This document shows positions 50,973 through 59,670 of a stretch of DNA of 64,000 bases, piece after piece. Both the position numbers and the translations under genes were made by a program. Origin of the DNA: Chloroflexota bacterium (GTDB lineage: Bacteria; Chloroflexota; Anaerolineae; Anaerolineales; Villigracilaceae); contig JACRBJ010000068.1 of NCBI GenBank assembly GCA_016234555.1, positions 1-64,000 of the forward strand, given 5' to 3'. Position 1 is the stretch's first letter. Each line of letters starts with the position of its first letter. Under the pieces are notes generated by a model. That model was given only the letters and a program-made list of their open reading frames with translations. It made no database searches and was not told the DNA's origin.

Positions 50973-53546
50973 TCATGGGATTATTTCGGGTTCGATTGGC
51001 AGGTTGAGACAAGTGGCACGATACTCTTCATCAGGGAAATATTGTACCCATTCTGCCTGCGTAAAGTTACGTGGCAGACGGCGACAAGCCTCTGCAACCA
51101 AATCTTCAATGCGCCAGTATGAAATAAAGATGTGCTGTTCGCCGCTAACGCCGTAGTGTTCAAAGTCGCTGCCAGTTGCGATAATGTAGCGACCATTCGG
51201 GCCGAATTTTAACAAGTAAGCGTCGGAAAAGGCGATCTCAGAAATTTCATTTTTGCTTTGGAGGTAACGGCTGCGCGTGACGAAGGTTCCGTTATCCGTC
51301 AACTCACTCCGAACCTCGATTTGCGGTCTATCGCTTTGTAGGTCCCATATCTGGAGTGAATCATCGCCCGCAAGAAGATAACGGTTATCCGGACTTAGAG
51401 AGAGAGAATTATATCTCCAAGAAGTGTTACCGCTTAGAATCCTCGCGGACTCCTTTCCAGTCTGCATATCCCACATCACGATGGTACCGTCGATACTCTT
51501 TGTAAGAAGATATCTTCCATCCGATGTGAAGATCATGTCTGAATATACAAGGTAGGGATGAGAGTAATTTGCGACCTCGCGTCCCGAGGATGTTTCTCGT
51601 ATGCTGACTATTCCTTTAACGTCCGGTTTGAGTGGGTCTGTTGAACTGCTTAATGCGATATATTTACTATCTGCGCTAAAGGCTATTCTATCTATTCGTA
51701 TGCGGAACGGGTATGTTATGTGCGCCGTTTCATACCCATTCGATACCTCCCATATTTGCGCAGTTCCCTGGAGACTAGCGGCAAAATATTTCCCGTTTGG
51801 ACTAAAAGCAACATTTTCTGTGCCTCTGCTTAAAGGTAAACGCGAGATTTTGCGCCTGCTTTTCGTTTCCCAAATAGTCGTCATGCCGTATCGATCCCCA
51901 GTGGCAACATATTTGCCGTCTGAACTAAAAGCAATAACTTGTTCATCATCAGGCATATATGCAATTTCATGACCATCTCGGGCGTCCCAGACCCACATGA
52001 CATACCCCCAACTACGCGTCAGTATGTATTTACCGTCTGGGCTGAAAATCGCAGTCACACTGTCATCCTCTTTGTTTGGCGTTATACGAATAATTTCATG
52101 TCCGCTCTGAATATCCCACACCCTTGCGGACCCATCAGAATTGCCAGTTAAAACGTAATTATCGTTTAAAGGACTGTACATTATTGAATTTACATTGCCG
52201 TAGGAGTTTTGTGAGTTGCCTTGAGGAATATCCACAACTTGACGTCCATTTGAGACTGCCCACACTCTTGCGACGCCTTGACAGATAGAGGGCTGTCCTT
52301 GTTGATAGTCGGTCAAACTCTCGCACCCGCCTGCTACAACATATTTACCATCTGGGCTGAAGGCGATTGAGCCTATTTGGGCATCGTCTAAACGGGCAAC
52401 TTCGCGCCCGGTCACTGCGACCCAAATTCGTGCAACTCCATCGTAACTTGTGGAGGCTATGAATTTGCCGTTCGGGCTGAATGTTACCGAATTTATACTG
52501 CTGCCGTGATTGACTTTTGCAACTTCGCTTCCATGTGGAGTATTCCATACCCGGACAGTACCGTCTTTGTCTCCAGTGGCGATAAAACTACCATCTGGAC
52601 TAACAGAAACGTCGGTTATATTGTTGCTGCCATATTTCTCGGAAACCACACTTCCACTATTTGCATTCCATGCCTGTATTCCATCCTCGCTGGCAGCGAC
52701 AATGTATTTGCCGTCAGCGCTAAATACCGCTTTTTTCACTTCTCCATAATGATTCAGTTTCATGATCTCTTGTCCGCCTTGCACACCCCAAATGCGCACA
52801 CTGCTGTCATTGCCGCCGGATAGAATATATTTTCCATTTGGACTAAATGCAAGACAATTGACGATCCCTTCGTAGTTTATGTTTAAAGACTCCTTTTTGT
52901 CTTTGATGTTCCAGACGTGGATGGAGTTCTTTCCACTCCAGGCGATAAGCTTGCTATCTGGACTAAAAGCCATGAACACTTCCCATTGACCAGTTGGTTG
53001 TGAAATAACCTCGCGCCCACCATTGGCTTCCCACACCCGCGCATTTCCATTGTTTTCACCAGAGGCAACATATTTGCCATCAGGGCTGAATATTACTGGA
53101 TTATGTGAACGAGAAGATATACTGGTAAGTATGCGACCGTTTTTAGAATCCCACACCTTTATGTCGCCTGTACTGTTTGAGACGATGTATTCTCCATTTG
53201 GGCTATAAGCTACATATGCTGCATCCCTATGAGACACTTTGGCGATTGGCAGTGCTGCTAGCTCAAGATAACGCCGCAAGGCTTGGTCTGCTTGTAAACT
53301 TGCTCCATATCTTGCTGCTTCCACCGCCAGCAAGCCGCTTTGTATCATTTTTGTTCCATCATTCATGTCGAGTAATTGGGATTGTCTCGCTAGATCTCCA
53401 GCGCGGGCTGCATCTGCTTTTTTGCTGATTTTCTCCAATTGCTTTCGGATATCTTGCAATTGAAAAAAGATAATCCCTGCCAAGATCAGAGACAGGATTA
53501 GACCAGTGATCGCCTCTGCTAATAATCGTTTATATGAATTGTTCAT
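50973..53546 (-). CDS. Membrane-tethered WD40-repeat protein
   Basis: An 857-residue protein, AT-richer than its neighbours. A helix at about 10-30 (LLAEAITGLILSLILAGIIFF) and a short coiled coil (IRKQLEKISKKADAARAGDL) precede a region 'LLAVEAARYGASLQADQALRRYLELA' and about thirteen WD40-type repeats of the form 'VAYSPNGEYIVSNSTGDIKVWD', likely forming two propellers. The linker is the same as in large nSTAND/NACHT-WD40 proteins, but the ATPase is absent and a membrane helix replaces it. Its role, perhaps as a sensor or scaffold, is unknown. Confidence 0.88.
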   Translation of the reverse strand: MNNSYKRLLAEAITGLILSLILAGIIFFQLQDIRKQLEKISKKADAARAGDLARQSQLLDMNDGTKMIQSGLLAVEAARYGASLQADQALRRYLELAALPIAKVSHRDAAYVAYSPNGEYIVSNSTGDIKVWDSKNGRILTSISSRSHNPVIFSPDGKYVASGENNGNARVWEANGGREVISQPTGQWEVFMAFSPDSKLIAWSGKNSIHVWNIKDKKESLNINYEGIVNCLAFSPNGKYILSGGNDSSVRIWGVQGGQEIMKLNHYGEVKKAVFSADGKYIVAASEDGIQAWNANSGSVVSEKYGSNNITDVSVSPDGSFIATGDKDGTVRVWNTPHGSEVAKVNHGSSINSVTFSPNGKFIASTSYDGVARIWVAVTGREVARLDDAQIGSIAFSPDGKYVVAGGCESLTDYQQGQPSICQGVARVWAVSNGRQVVDIPQGNSQNSYGNVNSIMYSPLNDNYVLTGNSDGSARVWDIQSGHEIIRITPNKEDDSVTAIFSPDGKYILTRSWGYVMWVWDARDGHEIAYMPDDEQVIAFSSDGKYVATGDRYGMTTIWETKSRRKISRLPLSRGTENVAFSPNGKYFAASLQGTAQIWEVSNGYETAHITYPFRIRIDRIAFSADSKYIALSSSTDPLKPDVKGIVSIRETSSGREVANYSHPYLVYSDMIFTSDGRYLLTKSIDGTIVMWDMQTGKESARILSGNTSWRYNSLSLSPDNRYLLAGDDSLQIWDLQSDRPQIEVRSELTDNGTFVTRSRYLQSKNEISEIAFSDAYLLKFGPNGRYIIATGSDFEHYGVSGEQHIFISYWRIEDLVAEACRRLPRNFTQAEWVQYFPDEEYRATCLNLPIEPEIIP

Positions 53547-53886
53547 TGCTTCAATGTCCTTGCTGGCTATTTGCGCTCTTGTTGGTGGATAGCTCCCATT
53601 TAGGACCGCTGTTTGGCCAGGTTGGTTTTCTCTTTCTGCCTTGTCTAATTGAAAAGATTTTAATCGCTAGAATACTGAGTTCTGAGTATCACCCGATTCC
53701 ACATCGTATAAGTGTATGCCAATCCAGACAAGTGAGCAAGGGGCGAAAATCACAAAGTTATTTTCAGTTCGTTTTTTCTTGTCAAATTAAAAAAATCGAT
53801 GGGCCATTTCATGCCTAAAAAATGCCGTCTGATAACGCTCTGTTATACTAACTCGACACAAGGACGAAAGATAGGAGAAAGCTCAC
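53547..53886. other. Intergenic region with a promoter for the DUF4184-like gene
   Basis: No gene is visible in this 340-nt region. TATACT at 53844-53849 and AGGAG at 53873-53877 serve the gene at 53887. Confidence 0.5.
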
Positions 53887-54486
53887 ATGCCAGCTACTTT
53901 TCCATCCCCCTTTCCCGCTCATCAAGGCTTGCTCTTTCCTGTGGCGCGAAAGTGGCCCGCTTACTTTGACGTGATCGCATTATCGGTTGGGGCGGCAATG
54001 CCTGATTTGATCGATATTACACTGGGTTTTCTGTCCATCGGGTATTTCAAGCAATGGTATGCGCATTCACTAATCGGCGCAGCCGTGGTGGATATTCCAG
54101 GCGGTTTGATGCTTACCTGGCTCGTGACGGCTATCGTGGCGCGTTTATCAAAAAATCAGGCGGTAGCTCATAATGGACATGGATGGCGAACCAGACCTGG
54201 CGTATGGAGTTTCTCGGTGGTTGTGGGTGTTCTTTCCCACCTTGGATTTGACTTAATTTCACACGAAACAAATTTGTTGCTATATCCCTGGTATGAAAAT
54301 GTCAGATGGTTTCCGGAATGGTGGTATACGCCTTGGATTACTGTTAAACTTATCCCCATGCTTGGGAATTCATATTCGGTCGGGATACACAGTGCGATAT
54401 GGTTTATCTTGTCTGTAACTGGCACAATCCTGTTTTATCAATTCATTTTTTCCAGGAAACCGAAAGTCGATAACTATGACGGTTGA
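53887..54486 (+). CDS. DUF4184-like membrane protein
   Basis: A 199-residue integral membrane protein. 'MPATFPSPFPAHQGLLFPVARKWPAYFDVIALSVGAAMPDL' opens with the histidine/aspartate pattern of DUF4184 proteins, and 'VVGVLSHLGFDLISHE' holds another His/Asp/His set. The family is metal-dependent-hydrolase-like, but no function is established. It has a good AGGAG site and is monocistronic. Confidence 0.83.
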   Translation: MPATFPSPFPAHQGLLFPVARKWPAYFDVIALSVGAAMPDLIDITLGFLSIGYFKQWYAHSLIGAAVVDIPGGLMLTWLVTAIVARLSKNQAVAHNGHGWRTRPGVWSFSVVVGVLSHLGFDLISHETNLLLYPWYENVRWFPEWWYTPWITVKLIPMLGNSYSVGIHSAIWFILSVTGTILFYQFIFSRKPKVDNYDG

Positions 54487-54504
54487 CTTCGTTTAAAGCT
54501 CATC

Positions 54505-54538
54505 AAAAAGCGGCGAGGGTTTTCCTCACCGCTTTTTT
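54505..54538. terminator. Bidirectional terminator between DUF4184-like gene and mrp
   Basis: AAAAAGCGG-CGAGG pairs with CCTC-ACCGCTTTTTT around a GTTTT loop, between the two convergent stop codons. Confidence 0.8.
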
Positions 54539-54539
54539 G

Positions 54540-55613
54540 TTATTCCGTAATGTTGATCGGCAACGCGTTGTTCGCCGTCATTGCCGCCACGCTGGCTTTC
54601 GCGGCGATCTTCTGGGCGATCTCCTGAATGGCTTTTGCCACAGCCGAGTCGGGATGCGAGACGACGATGGGCTTGCCCGTGTCGCCGCCGATGCGGACGT
54701 TTTGGTCGATGGGGATTTGCCCGAGGAAGGTCTCGTTGCTGGCGTTTGCCATCGCCTCGCCGCCGCCCGAACCGAAGAGGTCCATGCGGGTTCCGTCGGG
54801 CAGGTCAAGGTAGGACATGTTCTCGACCACGCCGAGGATGGGAACTTCCAACTGCTTGAACATATTCAAGCCGCGGCTGGCATCCTCCAGCGAGACCATC
54901 TGCGGCAGGGTGACGATCACCGCTCCACTGAGGGGCAGGGCTTGGGCGAGGGACAAAGCCGCATCACCCGTTCCAGGCGGAAGGTCGATGATGAGATAGT
55001 CGAGCTCGCCCCATTCCACGTCGCTGAGGAATTGGCGGATGGCGGAGTTGAGCATCGGTCCGCGCCAGATGAGGGGTTGACCGGGCTTGACCAGCAACCC
55101 CATCGAGACCATTTTGATGCCGTGGGCTTCGGCGGGGGTAAGTTTCTGACCGTTGGGCGCGGGGAGTTTGTCCACGCCGAGCATGGTGGGGGTGTTGGGA
55201 CCGTAAATATCCGCATCCATCAAGCCGACGCGCGCTCCGCTTTGGGCGAGCGCCACGGCGATGTTGACCGAGACGGTGGATTTGCCCACGCCGCCTTTGC
55301 CGGAGCCAACGGCGATGGCGTTGCGGATAGGCATATTGACCAGCCCGCGCATGCGACCGTCGTTTGGAACGTCCGAATCCATTTTGACTTCGACAGTCTT
55401 CACGCCGTCAACCGCCATCACGGCTTCACGAACTTCCTTGTCGATTCGTCCGCGCAGGGGGCAGGCGGGGGTGGTGAGCATGACTGTAAATGAGACCTTG
55501 TCGCCCTCGATCTCCAAATTGCGGATCATGTTGAGGGTGACGAGGTCCTGATGTAACTCAGGCTCCTGCACTTTGCCAAGCGCGGCTAAAACAGCTTCTT
55601 TTGTAATTGTCAT
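54540..55613 (-). CDS. mrp: Mrp/ApbC-type Fe-S cluster carrier ATPase
   Basis: A 357-residue P-loop ATPase. An N-terminal MIP18-like domain (about 1-85; VQEPELHQDLVTLNMI, TTPACPLR) precedes the ATPase with VGSGKGGVGKSTVSVNIA (deviant Walker A with two Lys), DADIYGPNTPTMLG and LIIDLPPGTGDA. It delivers Fe-S clusters to target proteins; its eukaryotic relative Ind1 matures complex I. AGGAAACCAA precedes the ATG. It lies after iscX-nuoB-nuoCD-nuoI on the same strand, which fits a role in assembling those subunits. The CxxC of the C-terminal scaffold is not evident. Confidence 0.92.
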   Translation of the reverse strand: MTITKEAVLAALGKVQEPELHQDLVTLNMIRNLEIEGDKVSFTVMLTTPACPLRGRIDKEVREAVMAVDGVKTVEVKMDSDVPNDGRMRGLVNMPIRNAIAVGSGKGGVGKSTVSVNIAVALAQSGARVGLMDADIYGPNTPTMLGVDKLPAPNGQKLTPAEAHGIKMVSMGLLVKPGQPLIWRGPMLNSAIRQFLSDVEWGELDYLIIDLPPGTGDAALSLAQALPLSGAVIVTLPQMVSLEDASRGLNMFKQLEVPILGVVENMSYLDLPDGTRMDLFGSGGGEAMANASNETFLGQIPIDQNVRIGGDTGKPIVVSHPDSAVAKAIQEIAQKIAAKASVAAMTANNALPINITE

Positions 55614-55631
55614 TTGGTTTCCTATGTGTTG

Positions 55632-55720
55632 AGGTATACAAGTAAACAAGTACACAAGCATTTTCTTGTGTACCTGTTTACCTGACTACCTGTTCACCTG
55701 CCTACTTACTCGCTTACGCT
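55632..55720. repeat. Octamer word array at the nuoI/mrp junction
   Basis: It consists of 8-nt words AGGTATAC, AAGTAAAC, AAGTACAC, a spacer, then CTTGTGTA, CCTGTTTA, CCTGACTA, CCTGTTCA, CCTGCCTA, CTTACTCG, CTTACGCT. The second set is the reverse complement of the first in rotated phase (AGGTACAC, AGGTAAAC, AGGTAGTC). It forms a nested hairpin around 55658-55665 and overlaps the stop codon of nuoI. Confidence 0.65.
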
Positions 55721-56334
55721 GCCGGTGTTGCTACCGCTGTCGCCCTTGCAGCTTTGGCGGCTTCCTTTGCTTTGCGTTCTTCCTCTTCCGCATTGTAGTT
55801 CAACGGACGGATTTCCGAATAGTAGGAAACGGGTTTCAATAACTTCTCGAGGTTGTATACGTTGCGTCCGAACGATGCAATGTCGATATCGTGGTCCATC
55901 TTGATTGCGTCGAAGGGGCAGTACTCGGCGCAGAATCCGCAGTTCATGCAGACGTCCATGTCGATGTAGAACTCCGCCGGGGTGGCGACGGGTTTGCCTG
56001 TCACCGGGTCGCTCGAGCGGACGATCCAGATGCACTGTGGCGGGCACGCCTTTGCGCAAATACCACAGGCGGTGCAGCGCGGTTCCTTCTTGCCGTCCTT
56101 CTCTTCGTAGACCAAAAACGGCACGAAGCGGAATTCCTCGGGCACGATCAGTTGCTCTTCGGGATACTGAACAGTGAAGATGCCCTTCGTGTTTTTACTG
56201 GAGCGGTGCTTGATGCCTTCCTCGGTGCGATAGCGTTTTCTGCCGGTGAACGCCCAGGAAATGTCATCCCAGTATGTATCGAAAAACCGCTTTGCCGTAA
56301 CGCTGAGTCCTTTTAGAATGCCTAATCCATACAT
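55714..56334 (-). CDS. nuoI: NADH-quinone oxidoreductase subunit I
   Basis: A 206-residue subunit of complex I carrying two [4Fe-4S] clusters: CTACGICAKACPPQCIWI and CMNCGFCAEYCPFDAIKMDH. It passes electrons from the peripheral arm toward NuoB. The ATG at 56334 follows AGGAGAAACAACC. The tail is Ala/Glu/Lys-rich and ends inside the octamer array. It lies 14 nt after nuoCD. Confidence 0.96.
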   Translation of the reverse strand: MYGLGILKGLSVTAKRFFDTYWDDISWAFTGRKRYRTEEGIKHRSSKNTKGIFTVQYPEEQLIVPEEFRFVPFLVYEEKDGKKEPRCTACGICAKACPPQCIWIVRSSDPVTGKPVATPAEFYIDMDVCMNCGFCAEYCPFDAIKMDHDIDIASFGRNVYNLEKLLKPVSYYSEIRPLNYNAEEEERKAKEAAKAARATAVATPAA

Positions 56335-56348
56335 GGTTGTTTCTCCTG

Positions 56349-58091
56349 TTAGCGGTCCAATTCGCCCATGACGATGTCGAGCATGGCAAGCAGGGCAACG
56401 AAGTCCTGAATCTTCTTTCCAATGCACATCTTTTCAATCACTGTGAGGTTGACGAATGATGGCGGGCGGACGTGATAGCGATAGGGATTCTGTTTGCCGG
56501 TCGAGACGACGTAGTAGCCGAGTTCGCCCTTGGGAGCTTCGATACGTCCGTAGGATTCGCCGGCTGGGACCTTGACCTGGTAGTTCGGCTTCTGTGAGTT
56601 GATCGGCCCGCCGGGGATCTGCTTGATCGCCTGTTCCAGGATTCGCAGGGATTGTCGGATCTCGTCGAAGCGGATGAGATAGTTGTCCATCATATCGCCG
56701 TTGTGACGCAGCGCCACATCGAAGTCGAAGCGATCATAGATGGAGTAGGGGTCGGCGCGGCGCAGGTCATAGGGAACACCCGCAGCGCGCAGGACAGGAC
56801 CGGTTACGGAGAAGTTGACTGCATCTTCCGCGTTCAACACGTGTATGCCTTTCAAACGTCCAACCAATACTTCGTTCTGGTTCAGGAAGCGTTCCATTTC
56901 ATCGGTCTTGGCAGGCAGGCGGTCGTACACCAAATCCTTGATCTTTTGCATCTGCTCTTCGGTCACATCACGTACCACGCCGCCGAAGCGGAAGTAGTTG
57001 CACATCATGCGCGAGCCGGCGACGGCTTCGAAGATGTCGAGGATCAATTCGCGCTCTTCAAAGGCGTAAAGGGCAGGTGTGAACATCGTGCCGAGGTCGT
57101 TGAGCAACATGCCGATAAAGACCAGGTGGTTCTGGATGCGGCTGAGCTCCGCCATGATGACGCGGATGTATTCGGCGCGTTCGGCAACGGTGATGTTCAT
57201 CAGCTTTTCGACCGTGATGGCATAACCGAAGTTATTGCTCATCGAGTTGAAGTAATCGAGGCGGTCGGTGTACGGCATGATTTGTAGGAAGGTGTTGCGC
57301 TCACCGATTTTTTCATGGTTGCGGTGCAGGTAGCCCATGACGGGTTTAAGCCCCAGCACGGTTTCACCTTCGAGGGTGACTGCCACGCGCAGCACGCCGT
57401 GGGTGGACGGGTGATGTGGTCCAAGGTTGACGACGGCGTGATCGGTCTTGAGTCCGCCTTCCTGTTGGACGGTAAAGCGTTCGAGGGAACTGTAGAGGTC
57501 TTTTTCACCTTCGGGTTTATATTCGTCCGGGTTGAAGTTTGCCGGGAATTTCAGGTTGTCACGGAAGGGATTCTTGAACTCGGCGTAGGTGTGCTTGCCT
57601 TCAGGCCAGCGGCTCTTGTAGGGTTTGATTTCCTCTTCGTAGAAGGCTTCCTTCCAGTCCTTGCGGAGCGGATAGCCCTCGAAGCCTTCCCACATCAGGA
57701 TGCGGCGCAGGTCGGGATGCCCGGTGAATATGATTCCGAACAGGTCAAAGGCTTCGCGTTCCTGATATTCCGCGCCAGCCCAAATGGGAGTGACAGATGG
57801 AATTTCGATCGGGTCAACGCGGTCAGCCTGAGTCCGAATAATCAACTTCGCTCCGCCCGTCGTCTTGTGAAGGTGGTAAACCACTTCCATCTTGTTTTGT
57901 TCGAGGTAGTCCACGCCGGTGAGGGCATGGAGCAGGTCATAGCCGAATTCGTCGCGGACGGCCGTCATCACTTCGACGAGAGCATTCTTCTCGACCATGA
58001 ATCCGCTGTAGCCGGGACGACTTTCAGCGATGACTTTGCCGGGGAAACGGGCAACCAGGTCGACGGTCTGGGTTTCGATTGCAGTCGCCAT
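56349..58091 (-). CDS. nuoCD: Fused NADH-quinone oxidoreductase subunits C and D
   Basis: A 580-residue fusion. NuoC occupies about 1-185, with EREAFDLFGIIFTGHPDLRRILMW; NuoD occupies about 210-580, with NLGPHHPSTHGVLRVAV, 'EKIGERNTFLQIMPYTDRLDY' and the C-terminal 'DIVMGELDR'. Separate NuoC and NuoD proteins are more common, and the fused form is as in E. coli. The start at MATAIE (58091) overlaps the nuoB stop codon by 1 nt and is preceded by AAAGGAAGG; a longer frame upstream is a shadow of nuoB. Confidence 0.94.
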   Translation of the reverse strand: MATAIETQTVDLVARFPGKVIAESRPGYSGFMVEKNALVEVMTAVRDEFGYDLLHALTGVDYLEQNKMEVVYHLHKTTGGAKLIIRTQADRVDPIEIPSVTPIWAGAEYQEREAFDLFGIIFTGHPDLRRILMWEGFEGYPLRKDWKEAFYEEEIKPYKSRWPEGKHTYAEFKNPFRDNLKFPANFNPDEYKPEGEKDLYSSLERFTVQQEGGLKTDHAVVNLGPHHPSTHGVLRVAVTLEGETVLGLKPVMGYLHRNHEKIGERNTFLQIMPYTDRLDYFNSMSNNFGYAITVEKLMNITVAERAEYIRVIMAELSRIQNHLVFIGMLLNDLGTMFTPALYAFEERELILDIFEAVAGSRMMCNYFRFGGVVRDVTEEQMQKIKDLVYDRLPAKTDEMERFLNQNEVLVGRLKGIHVLNAEDAVNFSVTGPVLRAAGVPYDLRRADPYSIYDRFDFDVALRHNGDMMDNYLIRFDEIRQSLRILEQAIKQIPGGPINSQKPNYQVKVPAGESYGRIEAPKGELGYYVVSTGKQNPYRYHVRPPSFVNLTVIEKMCIGKKIQDFVALLAMLDIVMGELDR

Positions 58092-58723
58092 TATGCACCT
58101 TCCTTTACAGCAGCGGCTTTCTTGTATTCCTCGTTGCGGCGCACATCGATCAAATCGGGACCGAGAATGGGCATCGGGACGTAGTTCGGGTCTTCCTTGC
58201 CCTTCTGGTACCAGCGGACTTTCTTGAGAGAGTCCTTGTCGATCTTCTGCTGCAATTTGATCAAGCCAGCCATGAGTGCCTGCGGGGTGGGAGGACAACC
58301 GGGAATGTACACGTCAACGGGCAGGAACTTGTCGATGCCTGCGACCACGTTGTAGCCTTCCTTGAAGGGTCCGCCGCCCGAAGCGCATGCGCCCATTGAC
58401 ACGACGTATTTCGGCTCGGGCATCTGGTTGTACAGGCGAATAATGGCGGGCAGCATCTTCTTGGTGACGGTTCCCGAAATCAATATCATATCTGCCTGGC
58501 GCGGTGAAGGTCGCATGACCTCCATGCCAAAGCGCGCCATGTCGTAACGCGCCATTTGCGCCGCGATCATTTCGATGGCGCAGCAAGCCAGACCGAAGGT
58601 CAGGGGCCACAACGAAGAACGTCGCCCCCAGTTGTAGAGGCGGTCGAGCGTGGTGACGGCTACAACATCCCGCATATCTTCGGGGATGGTGTAGTTGGGC
58701 AAACTCAATTGTTCATTGTCCAT
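58091..58723 (-). CDS. nuoB: NADH-quinone oxidoreductase subunit B
   Basis: A 210-residue subunit holding cluster N2, with cysteines in FGLACCAIEM, GACASGGGPF and PGCPPTPQALM. The ATG at 58723 follows GAGGAGAACATTC; the 27 extra upstream codons are a shadow of iscX. The gene overlaps iscX by 11 nt and nuoCD by 1 nt. Confidence 0.95.
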   Translation of the reverse strand: MDNEQLSLPNYTIPEDMRDVVAVTTLDRLYNWGRRSSLWPLTFGLACCAIEMIAAQMARYDMARFGMEVMRPSPRQADMILISGTVTKKMLPAIIRLYNQMPEPKYVVSMGACASGGGPFKEGYNVVAGIDKFLPVDVYIPGCPPTPQALMAGLIKLQQKIDKDSLKKVRWYQKGKEDPNYVPMPILGPDLIDVRRNEEYKKAAAVKEGA

Positions 58724-58922
58724 GAATGTTCTCCTCGAACCAGTCTTGGTAGATTGCATAAAGGATGCCGTCGTTTGCGAGCGCGGGATCATCCTCGAAT
58801 TCACTCAGTTCAAGCGTCCAGCGGTGGATTTGACCCAGCGACACTTCCTCGATGTTCGCTTCGGGATGCTGACGGCGCAGTTCCAAAGCAATGGCGTAAG
58901 TGGTGTCCCAGGTCAAGGTCAT
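58713..58922 (-). CDS. iscX: IscX-like Fe-S assembly adaptor
   Basis: A 69-residue acidic protein. 'IHRWTLELSEFEDDPALANDGILYAIYQDWFEE' matches the IscX/YfhJ family, which binds IscS and iron and modulates Fe-S assembly. Size fits the family (about 66). It is the first gene of the operon, translationally overlapping nuoB, so it may support insertion of clusters into NuoB and NuoI. Other isc genes are not in the window. Confidence 0.88.
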   Translation of the reverse strand: MTLTWDTTYAIALELRRQHPEANIEEVSLGQIHRWTLELSEFEDDPALANDGILYAIYQDWFEENIHGQ

Positions 58923-58925
58923 GTA

Positions 58926-58981
58926 GTTTGTTCGTTTGTTAGTTCAACAGTTGAATCGCTGGCTCGTTGGCTCGCTGAGTC
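58926..58981. repeat. Octamer word array in the iscX leader
   Basis: Seven 8-nt words: GTTTGTTC, GTTTGTTA, GTTCAACA, GTTGAATC, GCTGGCTC, GTTGGCTC, GCTGAGTC. It covers most of the roughly 60-nt leader between the promoter and the iscX ATG and contains the palindrome TTCAAC-A-GTTGAA. Confidence 0.6.
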
Positions 58982-58987
58982 CCTCGC

Positions 58988-59015
58988 ATTATAGCAGGGT
59001 AGCCGGCCAAGTCAA
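58988..59015 (-). promoter_or_regulatory. Promoter of the iscX-nuoB-nuoCD-nuoI operon
   Basis: On the minus strand TTGACT (59015-59010), a 16-nt spacer and TATAAT (58993-58988): a near-consensus sigma70 promoter. Confidence 0.75.
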
Positions 59016-59025
59016 TCGAATTATG

Positions 59026-59063
59026 CAAAAATATATTTGTAAAAATAAAAAGGTGAGTATAAT
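59026..59063 (+). promoter_or_regulatory. SufR-like operator and regulator promoter
   Basis: A palindrome CAAA-N6-TTTG (59026-59039) has the architecture of the CAAC-N6-GTTG operator I recall for cyanobacterial SufR. TATAAT at 59058-59063 is the -10 box of the regulator gene, whose -35 region would fall on TTTGTA (59036-59041), overlapping the palindrome. The palindrome ends 11 nt from the divergent -35 box of iscX, so one bound protein could control both directions. Confidence 0.55.
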
Positions 59064-59075
59064 CATCATAATTGT

Positions 59076-59660
59076 ATGACAACAGCCCGCCAGAAAGTCC
59101 TTGCCCACCTCAAAAAGACCCGCTCCGCTTCGGCGCGGGAGGTTGCGCGCGCGTTGGACATGTCCACACCAAACGTGCGGCATCACCTCGGCGTTCTGGT
59201 TTCGGATGGACGAGCAGAGGTCAATATGGTGTATCAACACGGTGGGCGCGGCAGACCCGAAAAGGTCTACTCGCTTTCGCAGGCGGCGCTGGGTGATAAC
59301 CTCTCTGTACTGGCGGGCGCCTTACTGGATGAAAAGATAAATTTGGAAGCAATAGGTGAGCGCATTGCGCTGTCACAAGGTCTGGTTGGATTGGCGAATC
59401 AGCCGATGGCTAAACGCCTGTCCGCATTGGTGGATAAACTGAACGAGATGCACTATCAGGCGCGGTGGGAGGCTGGGGCGGAAGGTCCGCGCGTGATCCT
59501 GGGACGATGCCCCTACGCAAAGGTGATTGATGCACATCCTGAGTTATGTAAAATGGAAGTTGCTTTATTGGAGAAGGCAATCGGACGACCCGTATTGCAG
59601 TCTGCGAGAAGCGAGCTGATTGGGCATGGTCTTTGCCCATTTATATTTAAAGTTAGTTGA
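59076..59660 (+). CDS. SufR-like Fe-S-sensing transcriptional regulator
   Basis: A 194-residue regulator. A winged helix-turn-helix (about 5-70; ASAREVARALDMSTPNVRHHLGVLVSDGRAEV) precedes a sensor region. The C-terminal cysteines are spaced C-x12-C-x28-C (RCPYAKVIDAHPELC...HGLCPF). As I recall, SufR has CX12CX13CX14C; the spacing here is the same with the third Cys replaced by Pro, which still leaves three thiols for a cluster. It is divergent from iscX-nuo and likely represses or activates both in response to Fe-S status. Confidence 0.82.
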   Translation: MTTARQKVLAHLKKTRSASAREVARALDMSTPNVRHHLGVLVSDGRAEVNMVYQHGGRGRPEKVYSLSQAALGDNLSVLAGALLDEKINLEAIGERIALSQGLVGLANQPMAKRLSALVDKLNEMHYQARWEAGAEGPRVILGRCPYAKVIDAHPELCKMEVALLEKAIGRPVLQSARSELIGHGLCPFIFKVS

Positions 59661-59670
59661 GGATGTGAAA

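Noticed and set aside
58091..58298. N-terminal extension of NuoC-NuoD by 69 residues
   Set aside because: The extension overlaps nuoB in another frame; the ATG at 58091 has a good ribosome site and overlaps the nuoB stop codon.
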